A stretch of DNA of 64,000 bases, taken from positions 66,724,787-66,788,786 of the forward strand of contig NC_081842.1 of the NCBI RefSeq assembly GCF_963259705.1. Reading direction: 5' to 3'. Shown here in pieces: positions 22,001 to 33,559 of the stretch. Numbering within the stretch: position 1 is the first letter of the stretch; every line of letters begins with the position of its first letter. Below the pieces are notes generated by a model. That model was given only the letters and a program-made list of their open reading frames with translations. It searched no databases and was not told where the DNA came from. Both the position numbers and the translations under genes were made by a program. This DNA comes from Myotis daubentonii. Lineage: Eukaryota; Chordata; Mammalia; Chiroptera; Vespertilionidae.

Positions 22001-23399
22001 TTCCCTTTGTACTATTCTCCAGAGAGAATCTGTCTCTTAGCAGCTCTCTCAGCTGTACTCCATTGTTATTACTGGAGGTTTGTTAGCATGCTGAGTAGGG
22101 TATGAACAAGGGGTAGCATTCTCTAATGTTCTGATTAAATCTCACTCTTTGGAGTGCACAATATTGGGCATTCAGGAGAATTTCTGCTCCTACTTTAGAA
22201 GTAGAGATTTTCCCTGCCCTCTGTTCCCCTCTTTTAGTATCCAGTGTACAGTCTGTGACCAGAAAGGCCATCACTCTGTGAGGTTCCCCCTCCACTTAGG
22301 TGAGATAGGGCAGTGGCCTAGACAGAGTCCCCTTCCCACAGCTGCAGTGGCATTCCACCAGTGCCCGCAGGTGGTGCCACTTGCAGATGAAGTCTCTTTT
22401 TCCTAAGGGAGAATGGTCTGGGCAGATTTTGCAGTGGTTGCTTTTTCTCCCTGCCAGCGGAACCATGGTGGGAACTTCTCTGGACTCTCCTTGATCCTCT
22501 CTTTGAGAGCCTGGTGGAGTTCCTAGAACAATGGCCTGCACAAAGCGGGGGAACCTCCCTATAACTATGACCCCAGGAGCTTTCACCTTTCTCATGCTGG
22601 CCTACCCTTGGCCTCCAGCAATTCGCCAAAATTTCTAGTTTAATCGTCTTACTGGCTCATATGGTGTATGGTGGCTTCTGCCTCAGATAAGCAAATGCTT
22701 GGGTCCTATGTCTCCCTAAAGGTGCCTGTCTCTCCAGATTTGTAATGGCTTCAATCTCTGATTGGTTCATAAAAAGTTATTAATTTGCTGTTTGTCCAGC
22801 TTTTTCTTGCTGGAAGACTACAACTTGTGCGAGGCAAGAAGGATGAGAAATACATTACTGATTAAGTTATTTAATTTCTCTCACTATACCAAGCTGAAAT
22901 CTTTCCTTTTTAGGAAACATGAAATATAATTTCAGTCCCCAACAATAGACAAAAAGATGTTGTCACATAGACTAGTTTCTATTAAGTAACTCAATCGTTG
23001 GTAGCTGTCTCAATTGAGATAGATGCATTTATCTCACAGCTTTCTTTGCCAAGAGCTTTAGCTCTAAAATGCCCTGGGCCTTTATCTCCTTTTGCTCTAG
23101 CATAGATGCTCCGCACAGTATGTTTCTCCACCCAGTTTATCTTTTGTGGTCTTATTCCTTTTTTGAGGTGATTCTTACCTCCTTTATACTTTATAGAGCC
23201 ATTCACAGTCAGCGACTTTCAAGGCCATAGCAATGTTATTCTTCTGGACATCAAAAAGATAATTACATTTCTGAACCTGTGCCTGACATCTCAAAGTCAG
23301 TCATATTCTGTATGTGCTTGATGGAAGCCTGCTTCACCTCTTTTACTTGGGTACATTTTTGCTTAAGTTTATCAGCAAATTGTGCAAAAGTGGTACCAT
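22001..23399. other. Intronic DNA without a firm assignment
   Basis: The left part may still belong to the old L1 5' region. The rest has no exon signal or repeat end that I can support. Confidence 0.35.
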
Positions 23400-23620
23400 A
23401 ATATATATATATATTAATTATTGATTTTTTACAGAGAGGAAGGGAGAGGGATAGAGAGCCAGAAACATCGATGAGAGAGAAACATCGACCAGCCGCCTCC
23501 TGCACACCCCCTACTGGGGATGTGCCCGCAACCAAGGTACATGCCCTTGACCGGAATCGAACCTGGGACCCTTCAGTCCACAGGCCGACGCTCCATCCAC
23601 TTAGCCAAACCAGTCTGGCA
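23400..23620 (-). mobile_element. Ves SINE
   Basis: Minus orientation: AT-rich tail at the left, body GAGAGAAACATCGACC, B-box-like GGAATCGAACCTGGGAC, head ending AACCAGTCTGGC. Confidence 0.85.
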
Positions 23621-24302
23621 GTTTCTAATTACATAGATAATCAACCCGACTGTTGATATGGTAAAGAAGGTCTCTAGGGAACTCACATATATTTATTTAG
23701 ATAGAAAATGCAAGATAAATCCTGTGATATCAGTTTTAGGATAAAGGAACTGGAAGAATTTCTCAGGAAAAAGCTCATGACCTATTTGTCCTCCATATTG
23801 AGGAAAAAGTCCTCCAGGGTCAGGATCAAGACTTGGCTGTCCTCTCTGAAAGATCCTTGTTACCTGCAATTCCCCTGGACCTCGATGTGCTTCATTCTTC
23901 AGAGAGGGAGCCACTGGTAATGGCAGGAAGTACCACCTGGGACAGGATGGTCAGTGATAGTCCAATGGTGGCTTAGTGTCCTTTAGTGTCAGGTGCAGCA
24001 GTAACTTGGCCATTCACAGGTCTCACACAAGGACCTTTTAAAAATAAAAATCTAAACCCCTCCTAACATCTCAGTGCTCATTTTTGTTAAAAGCTTACTT
24101 TCTAGTAACCCTTATCAGACAATGACTTTTATGGCTATATAAATATGCTTTTGATTGATAGACAGTTGATGAAGTTTGTGGTTAAAAAGATAAATTTATC
24201 AGAGAAGACCAGGTAAGATTTTAAGTCTTCCATAATTTCTTAACAAGCATATTTGTTTGTTTAACAAATATCTTTATAGAATCTACTATGTACTAGGCAT
24301 TG
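23621..24302. other. Intronic DNA, no recognised feature
   Basis: The right end (from about 24245) resembles a common ancient mammalian interspersed repeat that continues beyond the hAT insertion to about 24880 (ACTAGGCATTGTTCTAGGT). I cannot name its family. Confidence 0.35.
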
Positions 24303-24310
24303 TTCTAGGT

Positions 24311-24521
24311 CAGTGGTCGGCAAACGGCGGCTTGCGAGCCACATGCGCCTCTTTGGCCCCTTGAGTGTGGCTCTTCCACAAAATACCACGTGCGGGCGCG
24401 CACGTACAGTGCGATTGAAACTTGGTGGCTCATGCGCAGAAGTCGGTATTTTGTGGAAGAGCCACACTCAAGGGGCCAAAGAACCACATGTGGCTCACGA
24501 GCCGCAGTTTGCCGACCACTG
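24311..24521. mobile_element. Palindromic non-autonomous hAT element
   Basis: A perfect 8-bp target duplication TTCTAGGT (24303-24310 and 24522-24529). Ends are CAGTGGTCGGCAAAC and GTTTGCCGACCACTG-like. The two halves are long inverted repeats (arms about 80-90 bases, e.g. GTGTGGCTCTTCCACAAAAT near 24365 and its complement near 24450). Confidence 0.92.
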
Positions 24522-25448
24522 TTCTAGGTGTTAGAATAGAGCAGTGTAGAAGACAAACAAAAGCCCTGCCCTAAAAAATGTATATGCTAGCTGGGGAAAA
24601 CAGGTAATATGTGACAGCGAAAGAAGTAGAGAAGGGAAGGTCTGATAGGGGAAGCAAGATGGGAAAGGTCTCTCTGGAAGGCGATATTTGAGCTGCTGGA
24701 TGCTGAGGAGGAAAGGCCTCTACAAGAGGGACATGTTAAATGTGAGATGCCTATTAGACATCCAAGTAAATATGTCAGATAGGCAGGTGAATATATAAGT
24801 CTAGACATCAAGATTATAGAAAGGAATCTGGGAGTCAAAAACATGTCAATATTTTTCTTGCTCTGGAAGTGAATGAAATCAATTTGGGAGATTTACTGTA
24901 TAAAGAATGAATATATAATTGATTTCTAATTCAATAGCATTATGGTCAGAAAAGACACTTGATATGATTTTAATCTGTTAAATTTATTAAGACTTGTTTC
25001 TGGCCTAACATATGATCTATCCTGGAGAATGTTTCATGCGCACTTGAGAAAATGTGCATTCTGCTACGGTTAGATGTAATGTTCTGTATATGTCTATTAG
25101 GTGCATCTGGTTTAACACGTAGTTTAAGTCCAATGTTCCCTATTGATTTTTCTGTTTAAAGTGAGTTATTGAAGTTCCCTACTGTTATCGTATTGTTGTC
25201 TATTTCTCCATTCAGTATGTTGGTATATTTAGGTGCTCTGATGTTGGGTACATAAATATTTACAAGTGTTATAGCCTCTTGGTGAGTTGACCCCTTTATC
25301 CTGATATAATGACCTTCTTTGTCTCTTGTTAAGTTTTTGGCTTAATGTTTATTTTGTCTGATATAAGTATAGATAACCTTTCTCTTTTAGTTTAAATTTT
25401 CATGGAATATCTTTTTCCACCCCTTCATTTTCATTCTGTGTGTATTCT

Positions 25449-25811
25449 TTTTTTTCTTCATTGTTTTATATTTTATTGAATTTTTTTATTGTCTAAAGTT
25501 TTACATAGATCTTCTTTTTCCCCAATTGACCCCACCCCCACCCCCCAGCCATTCCCACCCCAGGCAAGCCCCCACCGCCCCAGTGTCTGTGTCCATTGGT
25601 TATGCTAATATGCATGCATACAAGTCCTTTGGTTGCTCTCTAACCCACCCCTCCCACGCCATTTGTCTCTGGATCTATTCTTGTTCATCAAATTATGTTG
25701 ATCATTACATCCCACATATGAGTGAGATCATGTGATATTTATCTTTCTCCAACTGGCTTATTTCACTTAGCATAATGCTCTTCAGTTCCATCCATGCTGT
25801 TGCAAATGGTT
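25449..25811 (-). mobile_element. 5'-truncated recent L1 3' end
   Basis: It resembles the 3' end of the L1 at 38.2-38.6 kb on the opposite strand (CCAATTGACCCCACCC; TCACATATGAGTGAGATC-like region near 25715). An approximate target duplication TGTGTGTATTCTT / TGTGTGTGTTCTT flanks it. Confidence 0.6.
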
Positions 25812-25899
25812 GTGTGTGTGTTCTTAAAGCTGGTGAGCCTCTCGTTGGCAGCATACAGTTGGGTCTTCTTTTTTATACATTCAGCCACTGTATGTTTTT

Positions 25900-26118
25900 T
25901 TTTAAAATATATTTTATTGATTTTTTTACAGAGAGGAAGGGAGAGGGATAGAGAGCTAGAAACATCAATGAGAGAGAAACATCAATCAGCCGCCTCCTGC
26001 ACACCCCCTACTGGGGATGTACCAGCAACCAGGGTACATGCCCTTGACCAGAATCTAACCCAGGACCCTTCAGTCCGCAGGCTGACGCTGCATCCACTGA
26101 GCCAAACCAGTTAGGGCA
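25900..26118 (-). mobile_element. Ves SINE
   Basis: A perfect 13-base target duplication ACTGTATGTTTTT at 25887-25899 and 26119-26131, inside the old L1. Same body as the copy at 23400. Confidence 0.9.
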
Positions 26119-26520
26119 ACTGTATGTTTTTGATTGGAGAATTTAGTCTGTGTACATTTAAGTAATTATTGATAGGTGTAGACTTATATTGTCTTTTGTT
26201 AACTATTTCCTTGCTGTTTTATAGTTTTTTGTTCTTCTCTTTCTTCCTTTGATGTGATGAGTCTTCTAGTTGTTATGCTTTGATTCCTTTCTCTTTTTTG
26301 TGTGTTTATATCTACTATAGGTTTATATTTTTTGGTTACCATGAGGCTTACATAAAATGTCTTGCAGCTACAGTCTATTTTAAGCTGAAAACTTTTAATG
26401 CATACAAAAGCTCTATTTTTACACTGTTTATGTATTTGATGTCATAATATATATCTTTTTACATTGTTTATCATAGCTATAGTTATTTTTAACACTTTGT
26501 CTTTTAACCTTTATCTAGAG

Positions 26521-26743
26521 CAGTGGTTCTCAACCTTCCTAATGCCGCGACCCGTTAATACAGTTCCTCATGTTGTGGTGACCCCCAATTTCATTGTTAC
26601 AAATTGAACATAATTAAAGCATAGTGATTAATCACAAAAACAATATGTAATTATATATGTGTTTTCCAGTGGTCTTAGGCAACCCCTGTGAAAGGGTTGT
26701 TCGACCCCCAAAGGGTTCGCAACCCACAGGTTGAGAACCGCTG
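26521..26743 (+). mobile_element. Non-autonomous hAT element (URR1-like ends)
   Basis: A perfect 8-bp target duplication ATCTAGAG (26513-26520, 26744-26751). Ends CAGTGGTTCTCAACCTTCC and GGTTGAGAACCGCTG. Ends and the GACCCCCAAAGGG block resemble rodent URR1 by recall. Confidence 0.9.
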
Positions 26744-27207
26744 ATCTAGAGTTATAAGTGATTCATTTACTACCATTTACAATATCAGAGTGTTCTGAAT
26801 TTGCCTTTACCAGCAAATTTTATACTTTCATATGTTTTCATGTTACCAATCAGCATCCTTTGTTTCAACTTAAAGTCCCTTTAGCCTTTCTTATAAGGCT
26901 GATCTAATGGTGATAGACTCTTTCAGCTTTTGTTTGTCTGGAAACCCTTTATCCTTCAATTCTAAAGGACACTTTTGCTGGGTAGAGCATTTCTGGTTGG
27001 CAGTCCTTTTTATTTCAGCACTTTGACTATATCACTCCACTCCCTGTTGCTTTCAGGATTTCTGCTGAAAAATCCATTTGTGTCTTATGGGATTGCCCTT
27101 ATATGTAACATGTTGCTTTTCTCTTGCTACTTTTAAGATTCTTTCCTTGTCTTTAACTTTTGACAGTTCAATTATAATGTGTCTTGGTGTGTGTCTCTTT
27201 AGAGTCA

Positions 27208-27402
27208 TCCTATACAATCAAGAGCTAATATGCTAATTAGACCGGATGGCAGAATGACCTTTTGGAACGACCTCCCGGAACGACCAATGGGTGGGGGCAG
27301 CAGGGCCTCGAGGCCACAAGGCAGCTAGTGCTGCTAGGGCCGAGGCAGCTGGGGCTGTGAGGACCAAGCCCCTTGCACAAATTTTGTGCATTGGGCCTCT
27401 AG
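27208..27402 (+). mobile_element. Short Helitron
   Basis: A|TCCTATACAATCAAGAGC at 27208, 3' hairpin TTGCACAAATTTTGTGCA and GGGCCTCTAG ending at 27402, followed by T. Confidence 0.87.
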
Positions 27403-27403
27403 T

Positions 27404-27465
27404 GTATATGTGCGTGTGTGTGTGTGTGTATGTGTGTGTATATATATATACATATATATATATAT

Positions 27466-27532
<67 letters not shown>
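27404..27532. repeat. Microsatellite (GT)n(TA)n(CA)n(TA)n
   Basis: A compound dinucleotide tract directly after the Helitron 3' end. Its two open frames encode only dipeptide repeats. Confidence 0.95.
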
Positions 27533-27536
<4 letters not shown>

Positions 27537-27989
27537 CTTTGGGCTTCTTGGATTTGGATATCTGTTTCTTTCCCCATGTTAGGGAAGTTTACAGCCAGTA
27601 AGAACTGTTTCTTTGCTATAGTTCTGTGTGTCTTGTGGACATAAGCTCCAGTGTTTTTCAAATCCAGGTGTTTTGGGTGGTTGTTTTAAAAATTGGGGTT
27701 TTAGATGTGCAGTCCAAATGCAAGCTGGGAGTTGGGAGTTCGCTCCCTATTGTATGGTGCTGTGCCAACTATGAGTTTATGACAAAAGTGTTTCCTAGCC
27801 TTTCAATGTGGGTATTTTCTTACTCCCCCAATATGGAAGTCATTCAACTGGTTTCTAGATTTCTTCCAGAGGCAATTCTCTGTGGGTGGCTGTATATTCA
27901 GTGCATCTGAAGGAAAAAGGAAGTTCAGGAGCCTCCTATGTTGTCATCTTGGTCCCTCCTCACCATTTTTACTTCTTAATTTTTTTCAG

Positions 27990-28133
27990 AAAGAACTGGA
28001 GCAGCAGAAGAGAATTAAGAGGAACCAGCAGCTGGAAGCAATAGCCAAAGATCATTATGAAAGGGTGTTGCTAAGGAAAAAAGGTCTGGAGCCTTGGAAG
28101 AGATTGAGAATGCAAAGCAAGCAAAACATCCAG
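27990..28133 (+). CDS. CCDC191: CCDC191 exon: coiled coil and basic helix
   Basis: Acceptor TTAATTTTTTTCAG|AAA, donor ATCCAG|GTATAG. Forty-eight codons in phase 0: KELEQQKRIKRNQQLEAIA and then HYERVLLRKKGLEPWKRL. The upstream intron is 14.9 kb, mostly transposons. Confidence 0.92.
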
Positions 28134-28507
28134 GTATAGTGTCATACTCTTACCCCTCAAAATTAGAAAATTGACTTTTCAAATAGCATAAAATTAGATT
28201 TGAGTATTGTCTGGTGATTGAAAAGCCAGAAAGATAAATGAAGTGAGTGTTTGTATTTATTTGTTTTGTGTAAAAGTTTAGATTTGGTCTTCCAAGGTAG
28301 AGAAAGATTTCTGTAATTGAATAGGTTGAAAAAAGCTAGAGTAAATTTTTATTATAGACCTACAGATAAGACAAATAGAGGCCTCTCTCACTATTAACAG
28401 TGTGTAATAAAGAGAAAAATAATTACCATAGGTCTGTTAGTCAGGTTTCTGCTGCAGTAAAGCTACATAACAAACAGCCCTCAAATATCAGTGACATATA
28501 TATAATT
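28134..28507. other. Intronic DNA, no recognised feature
   Basis: Short spacer between the exon and the HAL1 copy B target duplication. Confidence 0.45.
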
Positions 28508-28523
28508 CGGGCATTTATTTCTT

Positions 28524-30454
28524 TTTTTTTTTTTTTTCAATTTTCTTTTTTTTTTTTTTAAATTAAATCTTTATTGTTCAGATTATTACATTTGTTCCTT
28601 TTTTTTCCCCCCATAACTCCCCTCCTCCCAGTTCCCGCCCCACCCTCCGCCCTCACTCCCCACCCACTGTCCTCATCCATAGGTGCACGATTTTTGTCCA
28701 GTCTCTTCCCACATCTCCCACACCCCTTTCCCCCCCAAGAATAGTCAGTCCATTCCCTTTCTATGTCCCTGATTCTATTATAATCAACAGTTCATTCTGT
28801 TCATCAGATTATTTATTCACTTGATTCTTAGATTCACTTGTTGATAGATGCATATTTGTTGTTCATAATTTGTATCTTTACCTTTTTCTTCCTCTTCCTC
28901 TTCTTAAAGGATACCTTTCAGCATTTCATATAATCCTGGTTTGGTGGTGATGAACTCCTTTAGCTTTTCCTTATATGTGAAGCTCTTTATCTGACCTTCA
29001 ATTCTGAATGATAGCTTTGCTGGATAAAGTAATCTTGGTTGTAGGTTCTTGGTATTCATCACTTTGAATATCTCTTGCCACTCCCTTCTGGCCTGCAAAG
29101 TTTCTGTTGAGAAATCAGCTGACAATCGTATGGGTATTCCCTTGTAGGTAACTGAGTTTCTTTCTCTTGCTGTTTTTAAGATTCTCTCTTTATCTTTTGC
29201 TCTTGGCATTTTAATTATGATGTGTCTTGGTGTGGTCCTCTTTGGATTCCTTTTGTTTGGGGTTCTCCGCGCTTCTTGGACCTGTAAGTCCATTTCTTTC
29301 ACCAGGTGGGGGAAGTTTTCTGTCATTATTTCTTCAAATAGGTTTTCAATATCTTGCTCTCTCTCATCTTCTGGCACCCCTATAATTCTGATGTTGGTAC
29401 GCTTGAAGCTGTCCCAGAGGCTCCTTACACTATCCTCGCATTTTTGGATTCTTTTTTCATTTTGCTTTTCCGGTTGGATGTTTTTTGCTTCCTCGCATTT
29501 CAAATCATTGACTTGATTCTTGCGCTCCTCTGGTCTGCTGTCGGGCGTCTGTATAATATTCGTTATTTCAGTCCGTGTGTGCTTAATTTCTAGTTGGTTC
29601 CCCAATATAAGATCGAGGGTCTTATTAGTTTTCGTGTAGATCTCATTAAGTTTATCGGCGGCTTCTAAACAGTTCTTGAGAGACCTTAAAAGTGTGGTTC
29701 TGAACTCTATTTCTTCCTTTGACAATTTTGTCCTGTTTCTTTGTCTCCGCATTTTGTTATGCTTCCTTGGTGTACCCCCTAGTGGTCTTTGTTCGCAGTC
29801 TTATAGATAAATCTTGATTGTTGTAGCTAATTCCAGGGAGGGTTTGACCTCCAGGCCAAGTGGCTATGAGAATCAGCTGTGTCAGCAGTGAGAGAACTTC
29901 TGTCCTCTAGGGAGGTGCTAATCTAGCCTTTGCCTGAGGCTATCTGGCAAATGCCTCTGTGCAGGGCTTGGGCGGGGCAGGTCACACAGGATCAACAGGG
30001 TGGGCCTGAGAGAGCAGTTATGGCGGCTCTCAGTCCTGTCCCCAGGGGCTCTGCCTCTCTGAGTCCCAGCACCCGCTGCAAAGCTGGGAGAGAAAGCTGC
30101 ACTCGCTCTGACCGAAGCCAGACAGTCCCGCTTCTCCCGTTTGAGTCTGGGTCCCTAGAGACTCGCCCGGATCTGGAGCTCAGAGTCTGCGACTCCCTCC
30201 CGATTGAAAACAACAACCGCGCCCTCCGCCGCCAGCCCGCTCCACGCACTCCGCACCTCAGAATTTGACTTCAGCACTGCGCCTCCTCTGAGTGTCCGTG
30301 TGCGTTTCTCTTTCCTCCTAGTTGTAGGACTTCCACTCAGCCAGCCTTCCTGTGGTTCTGGGTGATGTCCCTTCCGTGTTTTGGTTTCACTTTTGAAGTA
30401 GTTGTTCAAAGCAGCAAACTCCGGCGTTAACCTATGCCGCCATCTTGGTTCTCT
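28524..30454 (-). mobile_element. Full-length HAL1 (ORF1-only L1), copy B
   Basis: A perfect 16-base target duplication CGGGCATTTATTTCTT at 28508-28523 and 30455-30470. Same structure as copy A: 5' UTR, ORF1, 3' UTR, no ORF2. By eye only a few per cent divergent from copy A, so both are recent. A poly-T run and TTCAATTTTC at the left end suggest a longer or double poly-A tail. Confidence 0.92.
28904..29752 (-). CDS. HAL1 ORF1 protein, copy B (intact, 282 aa)
   Basis: Intact frame with the same domains as copy A: N-terminal coiled coil, RRM-like core, C-terminal domain. I count six residue differences from copy A (for example SMEEIEF/SKEEIEF, LWDNF/LWDSF, SFTDKEK/SFTYKEK). No stop or shift. 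Confidence 0.9.
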   Translation of the reverse strand: MRRQRNRTKLSKEEIEFRTTLLRSLKNCLEAADKLNEIYTKTNKTLDLILGNQLEIKHTRTEITNIIQTPDSRPEERKNQVNDLKCEEAKNIQPEKQNEKRIQKCEDSVRSLWDSFKRTNIRIIGVPEDEREQDIENLFEEIMTENFPHLVKEMDLQVQEARRTPNKRNPKRTTPRHIIIKMPRAKDKERILKTARERNSVTYKGIPIRLSADFSTETLQARREWQEIFKVMNTKNLQPRLLYPAKLSFRIEGQIKSFTYKEKLKEFITTKPGLYEMLKGIL

Positions 30455-30703
30455 CGGGCATTTATTTCTTACTCACGTCTGTGGACCAGTTGTGGATTGG
30501 GTTCAGGTCTCTCCACAGTCACTCTTTCTGGCTATAGCAGCTATTCAGGGCATGCTTTTCACCTGGCAAATGTCTGAGGTACAAAGGCCAAACCCTTTTC
30601 TGTAAACCCACGTGAAACCTCTGCTTGTATTGTGTTTACTAACATTCTGTTGGCCAGAGCAAATCATAGCGCTAAACTAAAAGTCACTAAGAAGTAAAAG
30701 AGG

Positions 30704-32842
30704 GAGAGAAACTAAGATGGCGGCATAGATAAACACCGGGAAATTGTCGCCTCACACAACAATTGAAGAATACCGCAAGGGTCGGAGCAAACATCGTCCA
30801 GAACAACAGGAAGGCTGGCTGAGTGTAATTTCTACAACTAGAAGAAAAGAGGGGCACGCTGAGAGCCAGGGGAGCTGCGGAGGTGAGGTGCAGAGGTGCG
30901 GAGGTGAAGTGCAGAGGTACGGCGGCGGCTCGAGCGAGCGCGGAAAGGGGGTGGCGCCTGAGGACGCGGCTGTCTTTTTGAATCACAAGCTCCCGACTGC
31001 TCTGAACTCCGGTTCCAGCGGGTCTCTGGGGACCCAGGGCTCATACGGGGAGAGGCTGGTCTGTCAGGCGGCAGCGGGCGAACTTGAGGGCGGCTTTCCC
31101 TCAGAGGTGCTTGCAGCCGTTACCGGGACACTGAGACGCGTGGCTCCGGGTGCGGAGAATCACCATAGCTGCTTTCACCGCCCTTTGACTCCCTGAGACC
31201 CCGCCCCACCCAGGCTGTGGCAGAGGCTTTTGCATGTGAATGTACCTAACTACAGCCCAGCCAGGCAGACCCGGAACTTCCAAGAGAAGGCCCAAGGCCC
31301 CGCAGCGGCTTGCATTGCTTCACAGCTGAGCCTCTTCGTGGCTCCTGCTGTGTGGCCTCAGGCAGGGGCTGAATTAGCACCTCCTTAGATCCAGGAGCCA
31401 CTGCACCCAGTGGTCAGAGGGGGACCATTCTCCCACTTCAGACACAGCTGATTCCCACAGCCAACTGGCCTGGAGGTCAATTCCTCCCAGTGATCCTACA
31501 ACAACCAAGGCACCAAGAGTGCACCAAGAGTGTCTACCCCAGGTAACTGGGGAGGCTGAGCCACTGGGCCCTACAGGACACCTGGCGTGCAGGGCCACTC
31601 TATCAACACAGGGAAGCAGCCAAAATGCGGAGACAAAGAAAAAGGTCACAAATGGCAGAAACGGAGGAAAGCAAACGACTGGATATAGAGTTCAAGGCCA
31701 CGTTTATAAGGTTTTTCAAGAATTTTATGGAAACCGCCGATAAATTTAATGAATCCCTCAAGGAGTATAGTGAGACCATGGAGGACATGAAAAAGGACCA
31801 ACTAGAAATTAAGCATACACTGACTGAAATAAAGAATAATTTACAGAGATCCAACAGCAGACAAGAGGATCCCAAGAATCAAGTCAAAGATTTGAAATAC
31901 AAAGAAACAAAAAATACCCAACCGAAAAAGAAAAAAGAAAAGAGATTCAAAAAATATGAAGATAGTGTAAGGAGCCTCTGGGACAACTTCAAGCGTACCA
32001 ACATCAGAATTATAGGGGTACCAGAAGGAGAGAGAGGGCAAGATATTGAAAACCTTTTTGAAGAAATAATGACAGAAAACTTCCCCTACCTGGTGAAAGA
32101 AATGGACTTACAAGTCCAGGAAGCGCAGAGAACCCCAAACAAAAGGAATCCAAAGAGGACCACACCAAGACACATCATAATTAAAATGCCAAGAGCAAAA
32201 GATAAAGAGAGAATCTTAAAAGCAGCAAGAGAAAGACAGTCAGTTACCTACAAGGGAGTACCCATTCGACTGTCAGCTGATTTCTCAACAGAAACCATGC
32301 AGGCCAGAAGAGAGTGGCAAGAAATATTCAAAGAGATGAATAGCAAGAACATGCAACCAAGATTACTTTATCCAGCAAAGCTATCATTCAGAATGGAAGG
32401 TCAGATAAAGAGCTTCACGGATAAGAAAAAGCTAAAGGAGTTCATCACCACCAAACCAGCATTATATGAAATGCTGAAAGGTATTCTTTAAGAAGAGGAA
32501 GAAGAAAAAGGAACTCTTACCATTTGCCACAGCATGGATGGAACTGGAGAGCGGATAAATACCACAGGATCTCACTCATTTGTGGAATATAATGAACAAC
32601 ATAAACTGATGAACAAGGACTGATCCAGAGACGGAGAGGCATTGATTGGACTGTCGGGACTTGGAGGGAAGGTAGGGGAGGGTGGGGGCAAGGGGGAAAG
32701 ATCAACCAAAGGACTTATATGCAAGCATATAGGCCTAACCAATGGACACGGACAACGGGGGGGTGAGGGGATGAGCGGGGGGGGGGGGGGTAGAGGGTAC
32801 ACATATGTAATATCTTAATCAATAAAAAATATTAAAAAAAAA
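30704..32842 (+). mobile_element. Full-length HAL1/ORF2-deleted L1, copy C
   Basis: A perfect 15-base target duplication AAGAAGTAAAAGAGG (30689-30703, 32843-32857). It has an L1-like 5' end (AACTAAGATGGCGGCATAG), a GC-rich 5' UTR, ORF1, then jumps directly from the end of ORF1 to the last part of ORF2 and the 3' UTR (GGATGGAACTGGAGAGC, as at 38239), and a poly-A tail. It belongs to a different subfamily from copies A and B. Confidence 0.92.
31625..32491 (+). CDS. HAL1/L1 ORF1 protein, copy C (intact, 288 aa)
   Basis: Intact L1 ORF1p-like frame starting MRRQRKRSQ. The coiled-coil N-terminus differs strongly from copies A and B, while the RRM-like core (NIRIIGVPEGERGQDIENLF) and C-terminal domain (VPIRLSADFSTETMQARREW) are close. 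Ends MLKGIL. Confidence 0.9.
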   Translation: MRRQRKRSQMAETEESKRLDIEFKATFIRFFKNFMETADKFNESLKEYSETMEDMKKDQLEIKHTLTEIKNNLQRSNSRQEDPKNQVKDLKYKETKNTQPKKKKEKRFKKYEDSVRSLWDNFKRTNIRIIGVPEGERGQDIENLFEEIMTENFPYLVKEMDLQVQEAQRTPNKRNPKRTTPRHIIIKMPRAKDKERILKAARERQSVTYKGVPIRLSADFSTETMQARREWQEIFKEMNSKNMQPRLLYPAKLSFRMEGQIKSFTDKKKLKEFITTKPALYEMLKGIL

Positions 32843-32902
32843 AAGAAGTAAAAGAGGCTCATCTACTCCATTGGGAGATACTATGAAATCATACACAAAG
32901 AA

Positions 32903-33559
32903 TCCTATACAATAAAGAGCTAATATGCAAATGGTCATCACACCCTCATGCCGTAACGGCTCAGACACTGGACACTGGGGGAGAGGAATGGGGACCAACC
33001 AGGCACAAATGAGCTTGTGAGAGAGGAATGGGGACCAGCAAGGCTGCGGCCTGGGAGAGGGACAAGCCGCCCACCCCGCGCTCCTGTGTGCCAGCGCCTG
33101 TGCCTGTGGCCCAGGAGAGGGACAAACCGCCTGCCTCACGGTCCTGGGCACCAGCGCCTCCGGCTGCAGCCTGGGCAAAGCCACCCACCCACAGTCCCCT
33201 GTGGCTGCAGCCAGCCTGGGCAAAGCTGGCCCAGGTCCTGGGTGCCTGTGGCCAGCCAGAGGAGGGAAGCCCAGATCCCGGGTTCTTGCGACCAGCCAGA
33301 GGAGGGAATCCTAGGTCCTGGGTGCAGGGTGAGGCAGAGGCGGTTAGGGGCGATCAGGCCAGCAGGGAGCAGTTAGGGACAATCAGCCAGTAGGGGAGCA
33401 GTTAGGGGCAATCAGGCAGGGAGGCAGAGGGGTTTGGAGCCAGCAGTCCCAGATTGTGAGAGGCAGTCAGACATCCCCCGAGGGGTCCTGGATTGGAGAG
33501 GGTGCAGGCCAGCCTGAGGGCCCTCCCCTGTTCACAAATTTTGTGCACCAGGCCTCTAG
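32903..33559 (+). mobile_element. Helitron
   Basis: A|TCCTATACAATAAAGAGC at 32903. 3' end TTCACAAATTTTGTGCACC and AGGCCTCTAG at 33559, followed by T. Interior CCTGTGGCC/CCAGCGCC tandem-like repeats. Confidence 0.87.

Larger units (their letters stand above)
24890..27955 (-). repeat. Old L1 remnant, minus strand, with nested insertions
   Basis: Decayed ORF2-like sequence (24890-25435, 25825-26510), then ORF1-like sequence (about 26760-27205 and 27533-27800), then a 5'-end-like sequence finishing TCATCTTGGTCCC at about 27955. Interrupted by an L1 3' fragment, a Ves SINE, a hAT, a Helitron and microsatellites. It ends 30-40 bases before a CCDC191 exon. Confidence 0.5.

Noticed and set aside
27386..27644. 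Tyr-Ile repeat proteins
   Set aside because: Translation of TA/CA microsatellite.
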